From: a virus
Length of the DNA stretch: 64,000 nucleotides
Reading direction: 5' to 3' (one strand)
Virus record (IMG/VR): IMGVR_UViG_3300025886_001957
Span: 1-64,000 of that record
In this document: positions 50,108 to 57,160 of the stretch, piece after piece
Layout: each line of letters starts with the position of its first letter
How positions within the stretch are numbered: the first letter of the stretch is position 1
The notes under the pieces: model-generated
Told to the model about the DNA's origin: nothing
The model's database searches: none
What the model saw: the letters and a program-made list of their open reading frames with translations, nothing else
Program-made: the position numbers and the translations under genes

Positions 50108-50824
50108 TTATACTTTGTAGATTTTTACATAGTTGAGACGTGTTTCGTTTGCATCAAACAGTCTGTTTTTTGTCTGAGACTTTACTTTACCTTTTACTCG
50201 TTTCATATCGTTTACATTATACTCATATTTATTCATGAATGATAAAAGGTTTCCGTCCATTACAGCAACATAGTTGTATGATTCCCACTGTGAACTATAA
50301 CGCTTGTCGAGAATTTTTACAACACCTTCAATTACATCTTTTTCTTTACCCAAGTGTTGGCTGTTGCGATACTCAACACGTATTTCTTTCTTTAGGCTAC
50401 TTTCGTGTTGATCACGTTTTACAAACTCTGGAATAAATGCAACACGACCTAATTTATCAGCAGACACAGTATCCTGTGATACAGCGTCAATCATGTCACT
50501 TTTAAAGTTGTCCAAGTTACCAAGTCCTAGCATTACATAACGCTTCATCCATTTTTGAATTTCAGCTACTTGAATATAGTCTTCTTCAGTAGGAGTAGGA
50601 CGTACATAGTCGGATGGCAAATATTGCGGATCTTTGTGGAAAGCAAACTTCACAATCTCTTTGTTTGAAAATTTTGTGTTGTTTTCTACTTCGCTAAACC
50701 TACGTGTTTCCTTGATGTATGAACGATTAATACGTTGTGCTGCACATGCCATAGCAAGTGCTTCTTGTGTAGTAACAGTGGTTGACTGAACCACTTTATT
50801 AAGATCGATGCCTTGTTTAAACAT
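50108..50824 (-). CDS. Conserved phage protein of unknown function, 238 aa
   Basis: The protein has 238 residues, charged, with no membrane segments. Blocks such as LAMACAAQRINRSYIKETRR and AFHKDPQYLPSDYVRPTPTE look conserved but do not match a family that I can name. It is preceded by a moderate TTGACT promoter and AAAGG, so early or middle expression is likely. Confidence 0.65.
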   Translation of the reverse strand: MFKQGIDLNKVVQSTTVTTQEALAMACAAQRINRSYIKETRRFSEVENNTKFSNKEIVKFAFHKDPQYLPSDYVRPTPTEEDYIQVAEIQKWMKRYVMLGLGNLDNFKSDMIDAVSQDTVSADKLGRVAFIPEFVKRDQHESSLKKEIRVEYRNSQHLGKEKDVIEGVVKILDKRYSSQWESYNYVAVMDGNLLSFMNKYEYNVNDMKRVKGKVKSQTKNRLFDANETRLNYVKIYKV

Positions 50825-50859
50825 TGTGTGCCTTTCTAAGTTGCCTAAGTATTTAATCT

Positions 50860-50888
50860 ACACTAGCATACAGATACTAGCAAGTCAA
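50860..50888 (-). promoter_or_regulatory. Possible sigma70-type promoter
   Basis: TTGACT (50888-50883), 17 bases, TAGTGT (50865-50860). The -10 is weak (3/6), but spacing and position before the ATG at 50824 match the other promoters. Confidence 0.35.
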
Positions 50889-51679
50889 CCATGTTTTTCT
50901 AATTTCTTTTTATTCTTGTAATATTGCTTTTTACGTTCTGCAATTTTTTCTTTATTATTCTTGAGATATTCTGCAATTTTTTCTTTATTATCTTTGCGAT
51001 ATTGCTTTTGATATTCTGCAAGTTTTTCTTTATTATTCTTGCGATATTCTGCAAGTTTTTCTTTATTATCCTTGCGATATTCTGCAATTTTTTCTTTATT
51101 ATCCTTGTGATATTGCTTTTGATATTCTGCAATTTTTTCTTTATTATTCTTGTGATATTGCTTTTGATATTCTGCAATTTTTTCTTTATTATCCTTGCGA
51201 TATTGCTTCATATCTTCTGCAATTTTTTCTTTATTATTCTTGCGATATTGCTTTTTCTGTTCTGCAATTTTTTCTTTATTATCCTTGCGCCATTGCTTTT
51301 TATTTTGTTTGTATCGTGCTAAAATTTCTGGATCTGATGACAGGCTTCCAGTAAACAACCCATGTTTATAAAATGAACTGTTTTCACCTGACTGATCAAC
51401 ATATCTAGGATCTCCTAAACTACGGTTGTAATATTTGTTCCATCGACGTGCTTTTCTATTTTTTAAAAGTTCGTGTTCTAGAATACATATTTCCTCATCT
51501 GTACCGTAAGCAAGTATTCGTCTGCGAACACCTGTAGGAATATTGTCCTTTTTAAATCTCTTCCAAATCGTAGACGAATGTGTATAAGAATCGTCAGGTG
51601 TGCCTTTGTGTTTACCTAAATAGAATTTTTTATTATTAGAGTCAAACCATAAATAAACAAAAGAATCATTTTTAGACAT
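50885..51679 (-). CDS. GIY-YIG-like endonuclease with Lys-rich repeat tail
   Basis: The protein has 264 residues. The N-terminal 110 residues contain FVYLWFDSNNKKFYLGKHKG, a degenerate GIY-YIG core (YLW...YLGKH), then SSTIWKRF and ILEHELLKNRKARR, where the Glu may be the metal ligand. From about residue 127 to the end it is built from repeated RKDNKEKIAEYQKQY-like units. It may be a free-standing homing endonuclease whose tail binds DNA. Repeat-tailed proteins of this kind occur in other large phages (from memory). Confidence 0.65.
   Translation of the reverse strand: MSKNDSFVYLWFDSNNKKFYLGKHKGTPDDSYTHSSTIWKRFKKDNIPTGVRRRILAYGTDEEICILEHELLKNRKARRWNKYYNRSLGDPRYVDQSGENSSFYKHGLFTGSLSSDPEILARYKQNKKQWRKDNKEKIAEQKKQYRKNNKEKIAEDMKQYRKDNKEKIAEYQKQYHKNNKEKIAEYQKQYHKDNKEKIAEYRKDNKEKLAEYRKNNKEKLAEYQKQYRKDNKEKIAEYLKNNKEKIAERKKQYYKNKKKLEKHG
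50925..51310 (-). repeat. Coding tandem repeats, 45- and 33-nt units
   Basis: About nine imperfect units encode (R/H)K(D/N)NKEKIAEYQKQY (45 bases) or a short form without QKQY (33 bases). They are nearly identical at DNA level, with the phrase TTCTTTATTAT recurring in each. Units are contiguous, so this is not a CRISPR array. Copy number probably varies between related phages. Confidence 0.85.
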
Positions 51680-52117
51680 TTATTCTAATCCTCGTTGTGT
51701 CCATTTTTTGTGAGATAAATTATGTTCTTCTGCCCACATAATAAACAACTCATGTTCTCTATCATGTGCTTCAATCTCACTAGGTCTATCCCAGTAATCG
51801 CATCCTTGATTACTAGTTTGAGTTAATTCACCATGCTCATATTGTTTTACATGCACTAGCTCATGGGCTAGTGTAGTTAGCATCTCTCGTAGACGTAAAC
51901 TACGTTTTATATCAATCTCGTACTCGCCGTCGTCAAGTTGTACACACCCGCCAACTGATTGATCGTTTGTTAGTCTACGAAAATTAATTTCAATCTCTGG
52001 ATAGATGTTAAATTTACGACAAACAAAAATAGCCATACTTTCGGCATAATCGTATTGTGAAGTTGTAGCGCCATTAACTGTAATCATTATACTGTCTCTA
52101 ATAGTTTCAACAAGCAT
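51680..52117 (-). CDS. SprT-like zinc metalloprotease
   Basis: The protein has 145 residues. LTTLAHELVHVKQYEHGEL supplies the HExxH zinc-site motif with the catalytic Glu, and a third ligand could be in the region DYWDRPSEIEAHDREHE. SprT/Spartan proteins act on DNA-protein crosslinks, but the short phage version could have another target. Its stop is directly before the next gene; a clear sigma70 promoter precedes it. Confidence 0.78.
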   Translation of the reverse strand: MLVETIRDSIMITVNGATTSQYDYAESMAIFVCRKFNIYPEIEINFRRLTNDQSVGGCVQLDDGEYEIDIKRSLRLREMLTTLAHELVHVKQYEHGELTQTSNQGCDYWDRPSEIEAHDREHELFIMWAEEHNLSHKKWTQRGLE

Positions 52118-52146
52118 ACTATAGCAGAAACCATACTAGATGTCAA
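52118..52146 (-). promoter_or_regulatory. Strong sigma70-type promoter before the SprT-like gene
   Basis: TTGACA (52146-52141), 17 bases, TATAGT (52123-52118), an 11/12 match. The -10 ends on the base before the start codon at 52117, so the main transcript would begin inside the gene or use a later start; the ATG at 52086 (second Met) lies downstream of the expected +1. Confidence 0.6.
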
Positions 52147-52147
52147 T

Positions 52148-52366
52148 CTATAATCTAAAAGTTATTCGACCTTTATCTAAATCATAAGGCGTCATATCAA
52201 GTTTTACTCGATCACCTGCAACTAGTCTAATACGAAATTGTCGCATCTTGCCGCCTGTGTAGCATATCACATTATGTCCATTATCTAGTTCTACTTTGAA
52301 TGTTTGGTTAGGCAGTACTTCTTTAATTTCACCTTCAACTTCTATAATATCACTATTCTTTGCCAT
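52148..52366 (-). CDS. infA: Translation initiation factor IF-1
   Basis: The protein has 72 residues, the standard IF-1 length, and covers the whole S1/OB fold: [20 protein letters not shown], then [20 protein letters not shown], and [20 protein letters not shown]. Only the last residues differ from bacterial IF-1, so it should bind the ribosomal A site as usual. It may favour phage initiation. It shares a 14-base overlap with the AbrB-like gene. Confidence 0.95.
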   Translation of the reverse strand: MAKNSDIIEVEGEIKEVLPNQTFKVELDNGHNVICYTGGKMRQFRIRLVAGDRVKLDMTPYDLDKGRITFRL

Positions 52367-52541
52367 CTACATCTTTCTTTGACATAGTAATAGAACCGTT
52401 GTCGTCTTGGGAGATTTTTATTATATCCCCGGGTACCCAATCCATTTTTTCTAATATCTCAGGTGGTATTGTCATTAAAATATTATCATCATCGCCATCT
52501 ATATCTGAAAATATTTCATTAACATTATAATCTTTTATCAA
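52353..52541 (-). CDS. SpoVT/AbrB-like DNA-binding protein (TTG start)
   Basis: I chose the TTG at 52541, which has AAAGGA eight bases upstream, over the far ATG at 52646, which would run through the promoter region. The 62 residues read [20 protein letters not shown], then [18 protein letters not shown], the swapped-hairpin AbrB pattern. Such proteins regulate transcription or act as antitoxins. It probably controls the divergent promoters just upstream. Confidence 0.7.
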   Translation of the reverse strand: MIKDYNVNEIFSDIDGDDDNILMTIPPEILEKMDWVPGDIIKISQDDNGSITMSKKDVDGKE

Positions 52542-52570
52542 GCTTGTTTCCTTTCTGCAAGTTAATGAAA

Positions 52571-52578
52571 TATTTATC
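52571..52578 (-). promoter_or_regulatory. Late-type promoter GATAAATA (AbrB-like/IF-1 side)
   Basis: GATAAATA on the minus strand lies 29 bases before the TTG start at 52541. It is back to back with a plus-strand late motif at 52585. Confidence 0.6.
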
Positions 52579-52584
52579 CGTTTG

Positions 52585-52592
52585 CATAAATA
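52585..52592 (+). promoter_or_regulatory. Late-type promoter CATAAATA (plus-strand operon)
   Basis: CATAAATA on the plus strand lies 31 bases before the ATG at 52624 and begins the plus-strand membrane-protein operon. Confidence 0.6.
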
Positions 52593-52623
52593 GTAGTGTA
52601 GAGCGTGAGGTGCGCAAAATAAT

Positions 52624-52737
52624 ATGCAACAATGGACACATGACAAAAAAAAGTGTAGCTTGATTGCTGCATTACCTATTGGCTTTATTGTTGGGTTATT
52701 AATTGGAATAATGATTATAATATGTACATTGTACTAA
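52624..52737 (+). CDS. Small membrane peptide, 37 aa
   Basis: This 37-residue frame (ATG 52624, TAA 52737) has a charged head (QQWTHDKKKCS) and one strong hydrophobic helix (LIAALPIGFIVGLLIGIMIIIC). It is the first gene of the plus-strand operon and lies eight bases before the next ATG. It could be a small holin-like or pinholin-like peptide. Confidence 0.55.
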   Translation: MQQWTHDKKKCSLIAALPIGFIVGLLIGIMIIICTLY

Positions 52738-52745
52738 GGAACTGA

Positions 52746-53024
52746 ATGAATTTTTTAAGTTTAGTAACAGATGTAGGATTTCCAATAGCAGGTGCTCTTG
52801 CTGCAGGCGGCTTTGTTTTTTTAACACTTAAATTTATATTAGCAGGCGTTACAGATTCAGTTACTACACTTAAGAACATTATTGGAAGTTTAGATAACAG
52901 AGTACAAACTATGAATAATGATTTAGTAAAAATAGATGCTTTACTAAGTTATGCGTTAAATGTTAGGCCTAATATAGATAGGATAGCAGCAAATGAAGGG
53001 AAAGAAGATGCCAGACGTGACTGA
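52746..53024 (+). CDS. Holin-like membrane protein A, 92 aa
   Basis: The protein has 92 residues. SLVTDVGFPIAGALAAGGFVF starts a hydrophobic helix, followed by an amphipathic coiled-coil tail (NIIGSLDNRVQTMNNDLVKI). It is clearly similar to the protein at 53205-53528 (DYGFPIIAAVGMGYF, RLVDRVRMLDNDLIRLNSKL), so the two are paralogues. The pattern resembles BhlA/UviB-type holin-like proteins (inference). Confidence 0.72.
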   Translation: MNFLSLVTDVGFPIAGALAAGGFVFLTLKFILAGVTDSVTTLKNIIGSLDNRVQTMNNDLVKIDALLSYALNVRPNIDRIAANEGKEDARRD

Positions 53025-53202
53025 TAATAGAGGTAAACTTGAAGTAGCAGTAAGAATTTTAGGCAATGAACTTATAGCTATCGAAATGAATGTTGACGAC
53101 TTTAAAATGAAATGGTTAGCTGTTGGTGTAATTGCTATTGTTGCACTAGGTTATGCAGCTAGTGTATTTGGCCCTGCATTAGTAAATATATTTGGTTCGT
53201 AG
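53008..53202 (+). CDS. Small membrane protein between two paralogues, 64 aa
   Basis: I chose the ATG at 53008, preceded by GGGAAAGAAG, over 52993. KLEVAVRILGNELIAIEMNV is followed by one hydrophobic helix (WLAVGVIAIVALGYAASVFG). From memory, similar short proteins with an RILGNE start occur in marine T4-like phages. It overlaps its upstream neighbour by 17 bases. Confidence 0.65.
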   Translation: MPDVTDNRGKLEVAVRILGNELIAIEMNVDDFKMKWLAVGVIAIVALGYAASVFGPALVNIFGS

Positions 53203-53204
53203 AA

Positions 53205-53528
53205 ATGTACGAAATTGATCTTGCAAAAATAGTAAGTGATTACGGATTTCCAATAATAGCTGCTGTTGGCATGGGCTATTTTATATTCTTTATATGGAAG
53301 TGGGTTACTGAAACTATTGATCCTGTAATTGGCGAAACAATGGGTACATTAATTAGACTTGTTGATCGTGTACGCATGTTAGACAACGATCTAATTAGAC
53401 TAAACAGTAAACTAAGTATGGTTTTAGAATATAGAGCAAAACTTAATCCACAACGTGAAGACGAATTACAACGTCTAGTAGATGAATACAAACACTCTTC
53501 GGCAGAATTCGATAGTACTGGAAAATAA
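53205..53528 (+). CDS. Holin-like membrane protein B, 107 aa
   Basis: The protein has 107 residues, a paralogue of the protein at 52746-53024: same DxGFPI start to the membrane helix (about 11-32) and same coiled-coil tail (LVDRVRMLDNDLIRLNSKLS), with an extra acidic C-terminus. Two related membrane proteins may form a mixed pore or act as holin and antiholin. This is inference from topology only. Confidence 0.7.
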   Translation: MYEIDLAKIVSDYGFPIIAAVGMGYFIFFIWKWVTETIDPVIGETMGTLIRLVDRVRMLDNDLIRLNSKLSMVLEYRAKLNPQREDELQRLVDEYKHSSAEFDSTGK

Positions 53529-53538
53529 ATTTGTAATT

Positions 53539-53546
53539 TATAAATA
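53539..53546 (+). promoter_or_regulatory. Late-type promoter TATAAATA (leaderless spacing)
   Basis: A perfect TATAAATA on the plus strand ends five bases before the ATG at 53552, the spacing that puts +1 on the start codon. Confidence 0.5.
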
Positions 53547-53551
53547 ATAAT

Positions 53552-53824
53552 ATGAGATATTATTTAGGAAATTGTGAATATAAATGGTCGCATGTTAACA
53601 CAAATTCAGAACCTTTATGGATACGTCGAGAGTTAGGCGAAGAACTTACTAAACAATGTAATCAAGATGGATTTAATTTAGTTTATCTAAGAACCTGCAG
53701 TCAAACATTGCCCAGTGACATATATTGCCGTTGTGATATTTATGTAGACATTGATGAAGGTAGAGATCATACTGTGTTTGCTTTAAAATACGCAGACAAA
53801 ATTGCGTTAGGAGAACCGCTATGA
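53552..53824 (+). CDS. Hypothetical protein, 90 aa
   Basis: The protein has 90 residues with three or four Cys (LRTCSQTLPSDIYCRCDIYV) and an acidic segment (DIDEGRDH). No family is recognised. It overlaps the next gene by four bases (ATGA). A late motif lies at leaderless distance. Confidence 0.6.
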   Translation: MRYYLGNCEYKWSHVNTNSEPLWIRRELGEELTKQCNQDGFNLVYLRTCSQTLPSDIYCRCDIYVDIDEGRDHTVFALKYADKIALGEPL

Positions 53825-54051
53825 TATGGATGGATTATAATATAACTCAAGCTGGTAGTAGTTTTAGAGTTGAAGGAGACTGGCCAGGCGAAGTTATGGG
53901 ACTTGACAAACAAGGTAATCCTGGATTTAAAGATAATCCTTTATACAAACCTGGCGATGTGTTTATTGTAAATAATGGCGGATGGCTAGTTAAGACCGAC
54001 GAAGTTAACGCATTATTATTAAAACACGAATCTACTTCGAAGTCGCAATAA
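53821..54051 (+). CDS. Hypothetical protein, 76 aa
   Basis: The protein has 76 residues with a KPGDVFIVNNGGWLVKTDE segment, beta-rich and possibly a small barrel. It ends 20 bases inside the 3' end of the converging adenylate cyclase gene. The function is unknown. Confidence 0.6.
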   Translation: MIWMDYNITQAGSSFRVEGDWPGEVMGLDKQGNPGFKDNPLYKPGDVFIVNNGGWLVKTDEVNALLLKHESTSKSQ

Positions 54052-56077
54052 ACACACCGTTCCAATCAGTAGGCAAGTCTTGTGTTTTTTGAAATTCGCA
54101 ACGTTCTATCCACATGTTATAATATCCTTCTAACTTAGCATCAAAATGTCGCATAAGTTTATTACACAAGTCAATTGCTTCGTCAAATTCTTGTAATCTA
54201 TATGCTTGATGCATACGTTGATGCATCTCTTGGCTTTTGCGTTGCGCTGGAGTTTTTTGAACATCTAACACTGTCCATATTCCAATTCCTATAGTTTTGC
54301 CCTTGACTGCTAAGTCATCTATTTTTAAATAGAAAAAGTCATTTTTAGTTTGCTGATATGTAGCATCACCAACAAGCAGGACACATCCATATTCTTTACA
54401 TTTACTTTCTATTCGTGCTGCTGTTGAAACAGAATCTCCGAGGACGTCATAACTGTGTCGCTGTGTACTTCCCATCTCGCCCAAATAACCAAGACCAGTA
54501 TTAATGCCAGCCCCCATACCAACGGGTGGCCTACCTTCTGCTGTAATTTTCTCATTAAATAACTCCACTGCTTTAAGCATGTCAAGACCGCATTGTACTG
54601 CGGTTTTTGGATGTTCAGGATCATCTATAGGTGCATTGTGTATGTGCATACTAGCATCACCAATGTACTTAATTATCATTCCATCCATATCTAATACTGG
54701 TTGCGTAATTGCATCCATGTATGAGTTCATAACCTTTGTTAGTCCTTTTACATCGTCGCCAAATGATTCACCTAATGGAGTGAAGCCACGTAAATCACTG
54801 AACACAATGCTAACTTCTTTCTTCATACCTTCTTTGATTAGTGCAGGATTTTCCTGTAGCATACGCACCACTGTTGGTGATGCATATCCTGCAAACTGTT
54901 TTTTAATTTCTTGTTTTTGTAAAAACTCATCTAAGAACTTAGGTATATATCTTGCTAGTCCTACCGTAATTAAAAACACAGCAGGAATAAATCCATCAAT
55001 CAATATCAGGTGCTCAGAAAACATCCAGTAACTAAATCCTATGCTGCTGCCCACGGACACTACAAAGAAGGCTATACCTATGTATGTCCAACGAGCTATT
55101 AATATCATTGCAATTCCTACAATAATAAATGCAGCGATTTCACCCCAAGCCTTTGCATCAGGATGTCTTACTATATTAGATTCGTTAAAAACTGTACCTA
55201 ATAGTGTAGCTTGTAATTCGTGTGGAAATATACTTCCTTTAGCTGTAGCAATTGGTTGTGTAATACCAGCAGCGGTAGGACCTACAAATACTACAGCACC
55301 AGCGAAATCATCAGGTAACTCTACAGCACTTGCTTTTATATTTTGTTGACTCCAATCAATCCATACTCTTCCAACTGTATCTGTTTGTAGGAATCCAAAT
55401 TGTGGTATACGTAGTTTATCTACTCCTAACTCATTTAGTTTAATTTGGAAGCTAGGATCACCTGCTAGTACACGTAGTACTTCCATTGTTACATTTGGAT
55501 ATAGCGTGCCGTTTGATTCTAGTATTAACGGAGCTCTGCGTGTTACTCCATCAATTTCGGCAAATGTATTTGTTATACCACTACCATATGCATTATTTTC
55601 AATAGTCGGAACGTTTGCAATAATACCCGGAGCATTAGGAATCATGTGCATGTATTCTGGATTTATAATTGCTGCACCTGGATTAATTGGAGTATTTTTA
55701 TCTTTTGTAGAACCTAGCATTGTTACTATCACAGGGTAGTTCTGCATGGTTAATGCAAGTACATCATCTTGAGATGATCTATCATTCTCTGACATTAACA
55801 CATTAAACACCACAAGTCCAGCGCCTCTGGCATATAAATCCTCTATAAGGCTAGCATAATCGCCTCTTGGCCATGGCCATTGACCACGTGCCTCTAAACT
55901 TGGTTCATCGATGTTTACTGTGTAAATGTTATTTTGTACAGAAGTTTGATTTATAATTAATGTATCAAAATATTTTAATCGAATACTTTCTAAAAAATTA
56001 GGATTTGATAGATATACATAACTTAATACACATAATAATAATACACTCCAGACAGACGAAAAGATAATTTTATGCAT
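54032..56077 (-). CDS. CHASE2-domain class III adenylate cyclase
   Basis: The protein has 681 residues. One N-terminal membrane helix (1-24) leads into an extracytoplasmic CHASE2 sensor (about 30-300; NIYTVNIDEPSLEARGQWPW, VVFVGPTAAG), then about three membrane helices (305-375) and a cytoplasmic cyclase (about 415-600). Metal-binding Asp residues are in IVFSDLRGFT near 425 and IIKYIGDASM near 468. The Lys in IIKYIGD and the Asp in YDVLGDSV predict ATP, not GTP. The transition-state Asn is replaced by Ser in VSTAARIES, though the Arg is kept, so rate may be reduced. A C-terminal helical tail follows. A FecR-domain gene lies nearby, a pairing common in bacterial genomes (from memory). Confidence 0.92.
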   Translation of the reverse strand: MHKIIFSSVWSVLLLCVLSYVYLSNPNFLESIRLKYFDTLIINQTSVQNNIYTVNIDEPSLEARGQWPWPRGDYASLIEDLYARGAGLVVFNVLMSENDRSSQDDVLALTMQNYPVIVTMLGSTKDKNTPINPGAAIINPEYMHMIPNAPGIIANVPTIENNAYGSGITNTFAEIDGVTRRAPLILESNGTLYPNVTMEVLRVLAGDPSFQIKLNELGVDKLRIPQFGFLQTDTVGRVWIDWSQQNIKASAVELPDDFAGAVVFVGPTAAGITQPIATAKGSIFPHELQATLLGTVFNESNIVRHPDAKAWGEIAAFIIVGIAMILIARWTYIGIAFFVVSVGSSIGFSYWMFSEHLILIDGFIPAVFLITVGLARYIPKFLDEFLQKQEIKKQFAGYASPTVVRMLQENPALIKEGMKKEVSIVFSDLRGFTPLGESFGDDVKGLTKVMNSYMDAITQPVLDMDGMIIKYIGDASMHIHNAPIDDPEHPKTAVQCGLDMLKAVELFNEKITAEGRPPVGMGAGINTGLGYLGEMGSTQRHSYDVLGDSVSTAARIESKCKEYGCVLLVGDATYQQTKNDFFYLKIDDLAVKGKTIGIGIWTVLDVQKTPAQRKSQEMHQRMHQAYRLQEFDEAIDLCNKLMRHFDAKLEGYYNMWIERCEFQKTQDLPTDWNGVFIATSK

Positions 56078-56093
56078 ATTAACTTCCTTTTAG

Positions 56094-56291
56094 TTATTCA
56101 TTTTGTATATTAATTGGAACGCAATACGCCCATGTCCTAAATTCTATTGGTGCAGATGAATACGTACTCTGTTTACTTATCTCTTTGGCAACATGTATAC
56201 ATTCAGAAATATTATTGTAGTGTGTATCATTACTAATTTTTGTTGGGTTTGACATTCCTATCATTACTACTAATAAAAATACAGATTTCAT
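56094..56291 (-). CDS. Small secreted protein, 65 aa
   Basis: The protein has 65 residues: an N-terminal signal-like helix (MKSVFLLVVMIGMSN) and a mature part with two Cys (ISECIHVAKE, WAYCVPIN), so one disulfide is possible in the periplasm. It lies between the cyclase and a conserved phage membrane protein. The function is unknown. Confidence 0.6.
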   Translation of the reverse strand: MKSVFLLVVMIGMSNPTKISNDTHYNNISECIHVAKEISKQSTYSSAPIEFRTWAYCVPINIQNE

Positions 56292-56292
56292 G

Positions 56293-56775
56293 TTACCACT
56301 TTCCAGTTCCTACTCCGATTATAAACACAATTGCTCCTAGTGCTGTTGCTGCCAAGACTGCTAATACAACAATTGCAAGAGTATCAAGAAATGCTTTCCT
56401 TTGTTGTTCTTGCTTATACACAGTTGCTTCACGTTGCTTTCGAATCTTGCGGCGCATTTCTTTAAGTTCTTCCATAGTGCCCCAGCCAAATCGATAGTTT
56501 AATAAGGTTGCAAGTTCTTTTTCTTGTTCCATTAATTTCTTTTCATGTATTAGTAGATTAAAAGCTTCTTCTTCGACACTACGAGACTGTAATATTTTTT
56601 TAAAGATAGGAGGTTTTTTTTGAGACGTTTGCGCATAGCGAAAGTCAGCTGATGCTGTATACCATTTGCCTAATTGCTTTGCTACGTTCTCAAAATCTTG
56701 CCCTGCATTTACAAATTTTTTAACAGTACTAAACGCTACTGTAGCAGCAGATATTGCTGAAATTGGATCTATCAT
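56293..56775 (-). CDS. Conserved T4-like phage membrane protein, 160 aa
   Basis: The protein has 160 residues: MIDPISAISAATVAFSTVKK, then a charged helical middle (EEEAFNLLIHEKKLMEQEKE, EMRRKIRKQREATVYKQEQQ) and a C-terminal hydrophobic helix (DTLAIVVLAVLAATALGAIV). From memory, this pattern is common in marine T4-like phages near tail-fibre genes. It is a tail-tip or membrane-interacting protein at best guess. A late promoter is 16 bases upstream. Confidence 0.75.
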   Translation of the reverse strand: MIDPISAISAATVAFSTVKKFVNAGQDFENVAKQLGKWYTASADFRYAQTSQKKPPIFKKILQSRSVEEEAFNLLIHEKKLMEQEKELATLLNYRFGWGTMEELKEMRRKIRKQREATVYKQEQQRKAFLDTLAIVVLAVLAATALGAIVFIIGVGTGKW

Positions 56776-56791
56776 GTTTTTCCCTCAACAG

Positions 56792-56799
56792 TATTTATT
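56792..56799 (-). promoter_or_regulatory. Late-type promoter AATAAATA
   Basis: AATAAATA lies 16 bases before the ATG at 56775, followed by GAGGGA as ribosome site. It overlaps the stop of the beta-barrel gene. Confidence 0.6.
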
Positions 56800-57148
56800 A
56801 TTTTCCTATAGGTATTTCAACGCCTATAACAATACCAGTTTTTATATTGCCTGTCCTATTACGTTCGTATGCTGGCGCTATAAACATTTTTAAATTTTCT
56901 GTATTATATATGACTCTTATATATGGAGAAACTTTATCAAATGTTGTATATCCTGTTACACCTCCAATTTCAAAACTAAAGTTTTCACCAGTTGGTATAT
57001 TAATTCCTCCATACCAGCTTAATCTATTAATACTATTATAATATACACCACTTATTGTACTACCTTCTAAAAATCGAATATGTGGATGTATGCTATTATA
57101 TTCGTTAGTTACTCCTAAGTGTGTGCTAAGTGCTAGTCCTAAAATCAT
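56798..57148 (-). CDS. Small outer-membrane-barrel-like protein, 116 aa
   Basis: The protein has 116 residues with alternating hydrophobic strands and aromatic girdles: FSFEIGGVTGYTTFDKVSPY, LKMFIAPAYERN and IKTGIVIGVEIPIGK. This is the look of a small beta-barrel (PagP- or OmpW-like), and its place beside curli genes fits the outer membrane. There is a short hydrophobic N-terminus (MILGLALSTHLG) in place of a full signal peptide. No family is certain. Confidence 0.6.
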   Translation of the reverse strand: MILGLALSTHLGVTNEYNSIHPHIRFLEGSTISGVYYNSINRLSWYGGINIPTGENFSFEIGGVTGYTTFDKVSPYIRVIYNTENLKMFIAPAYERNRTGNIKTGIVIGVEIPIGK

Positions 57149-57160
57149 TTGTAATACCCT

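Noticed and set aside
50899-51177. Second minus-strand frame inside the repeats
   Set aside because: It is a frame-shifted product of the coding repeats.
50925-51310. Regular repeats that look like a CRISPR array at first sight
   Set aside because: There are no unique spacers; the repeats are contiguous and code in frame for a Lys/Glu-rich tail.
52353-52646. Long start for the AbrB-like protein
   Set aside because: The extra N-terminus is Cys-rich and unlike the family and would cover both divergent promoters; the TTG at 52541 has a good ribosome site.
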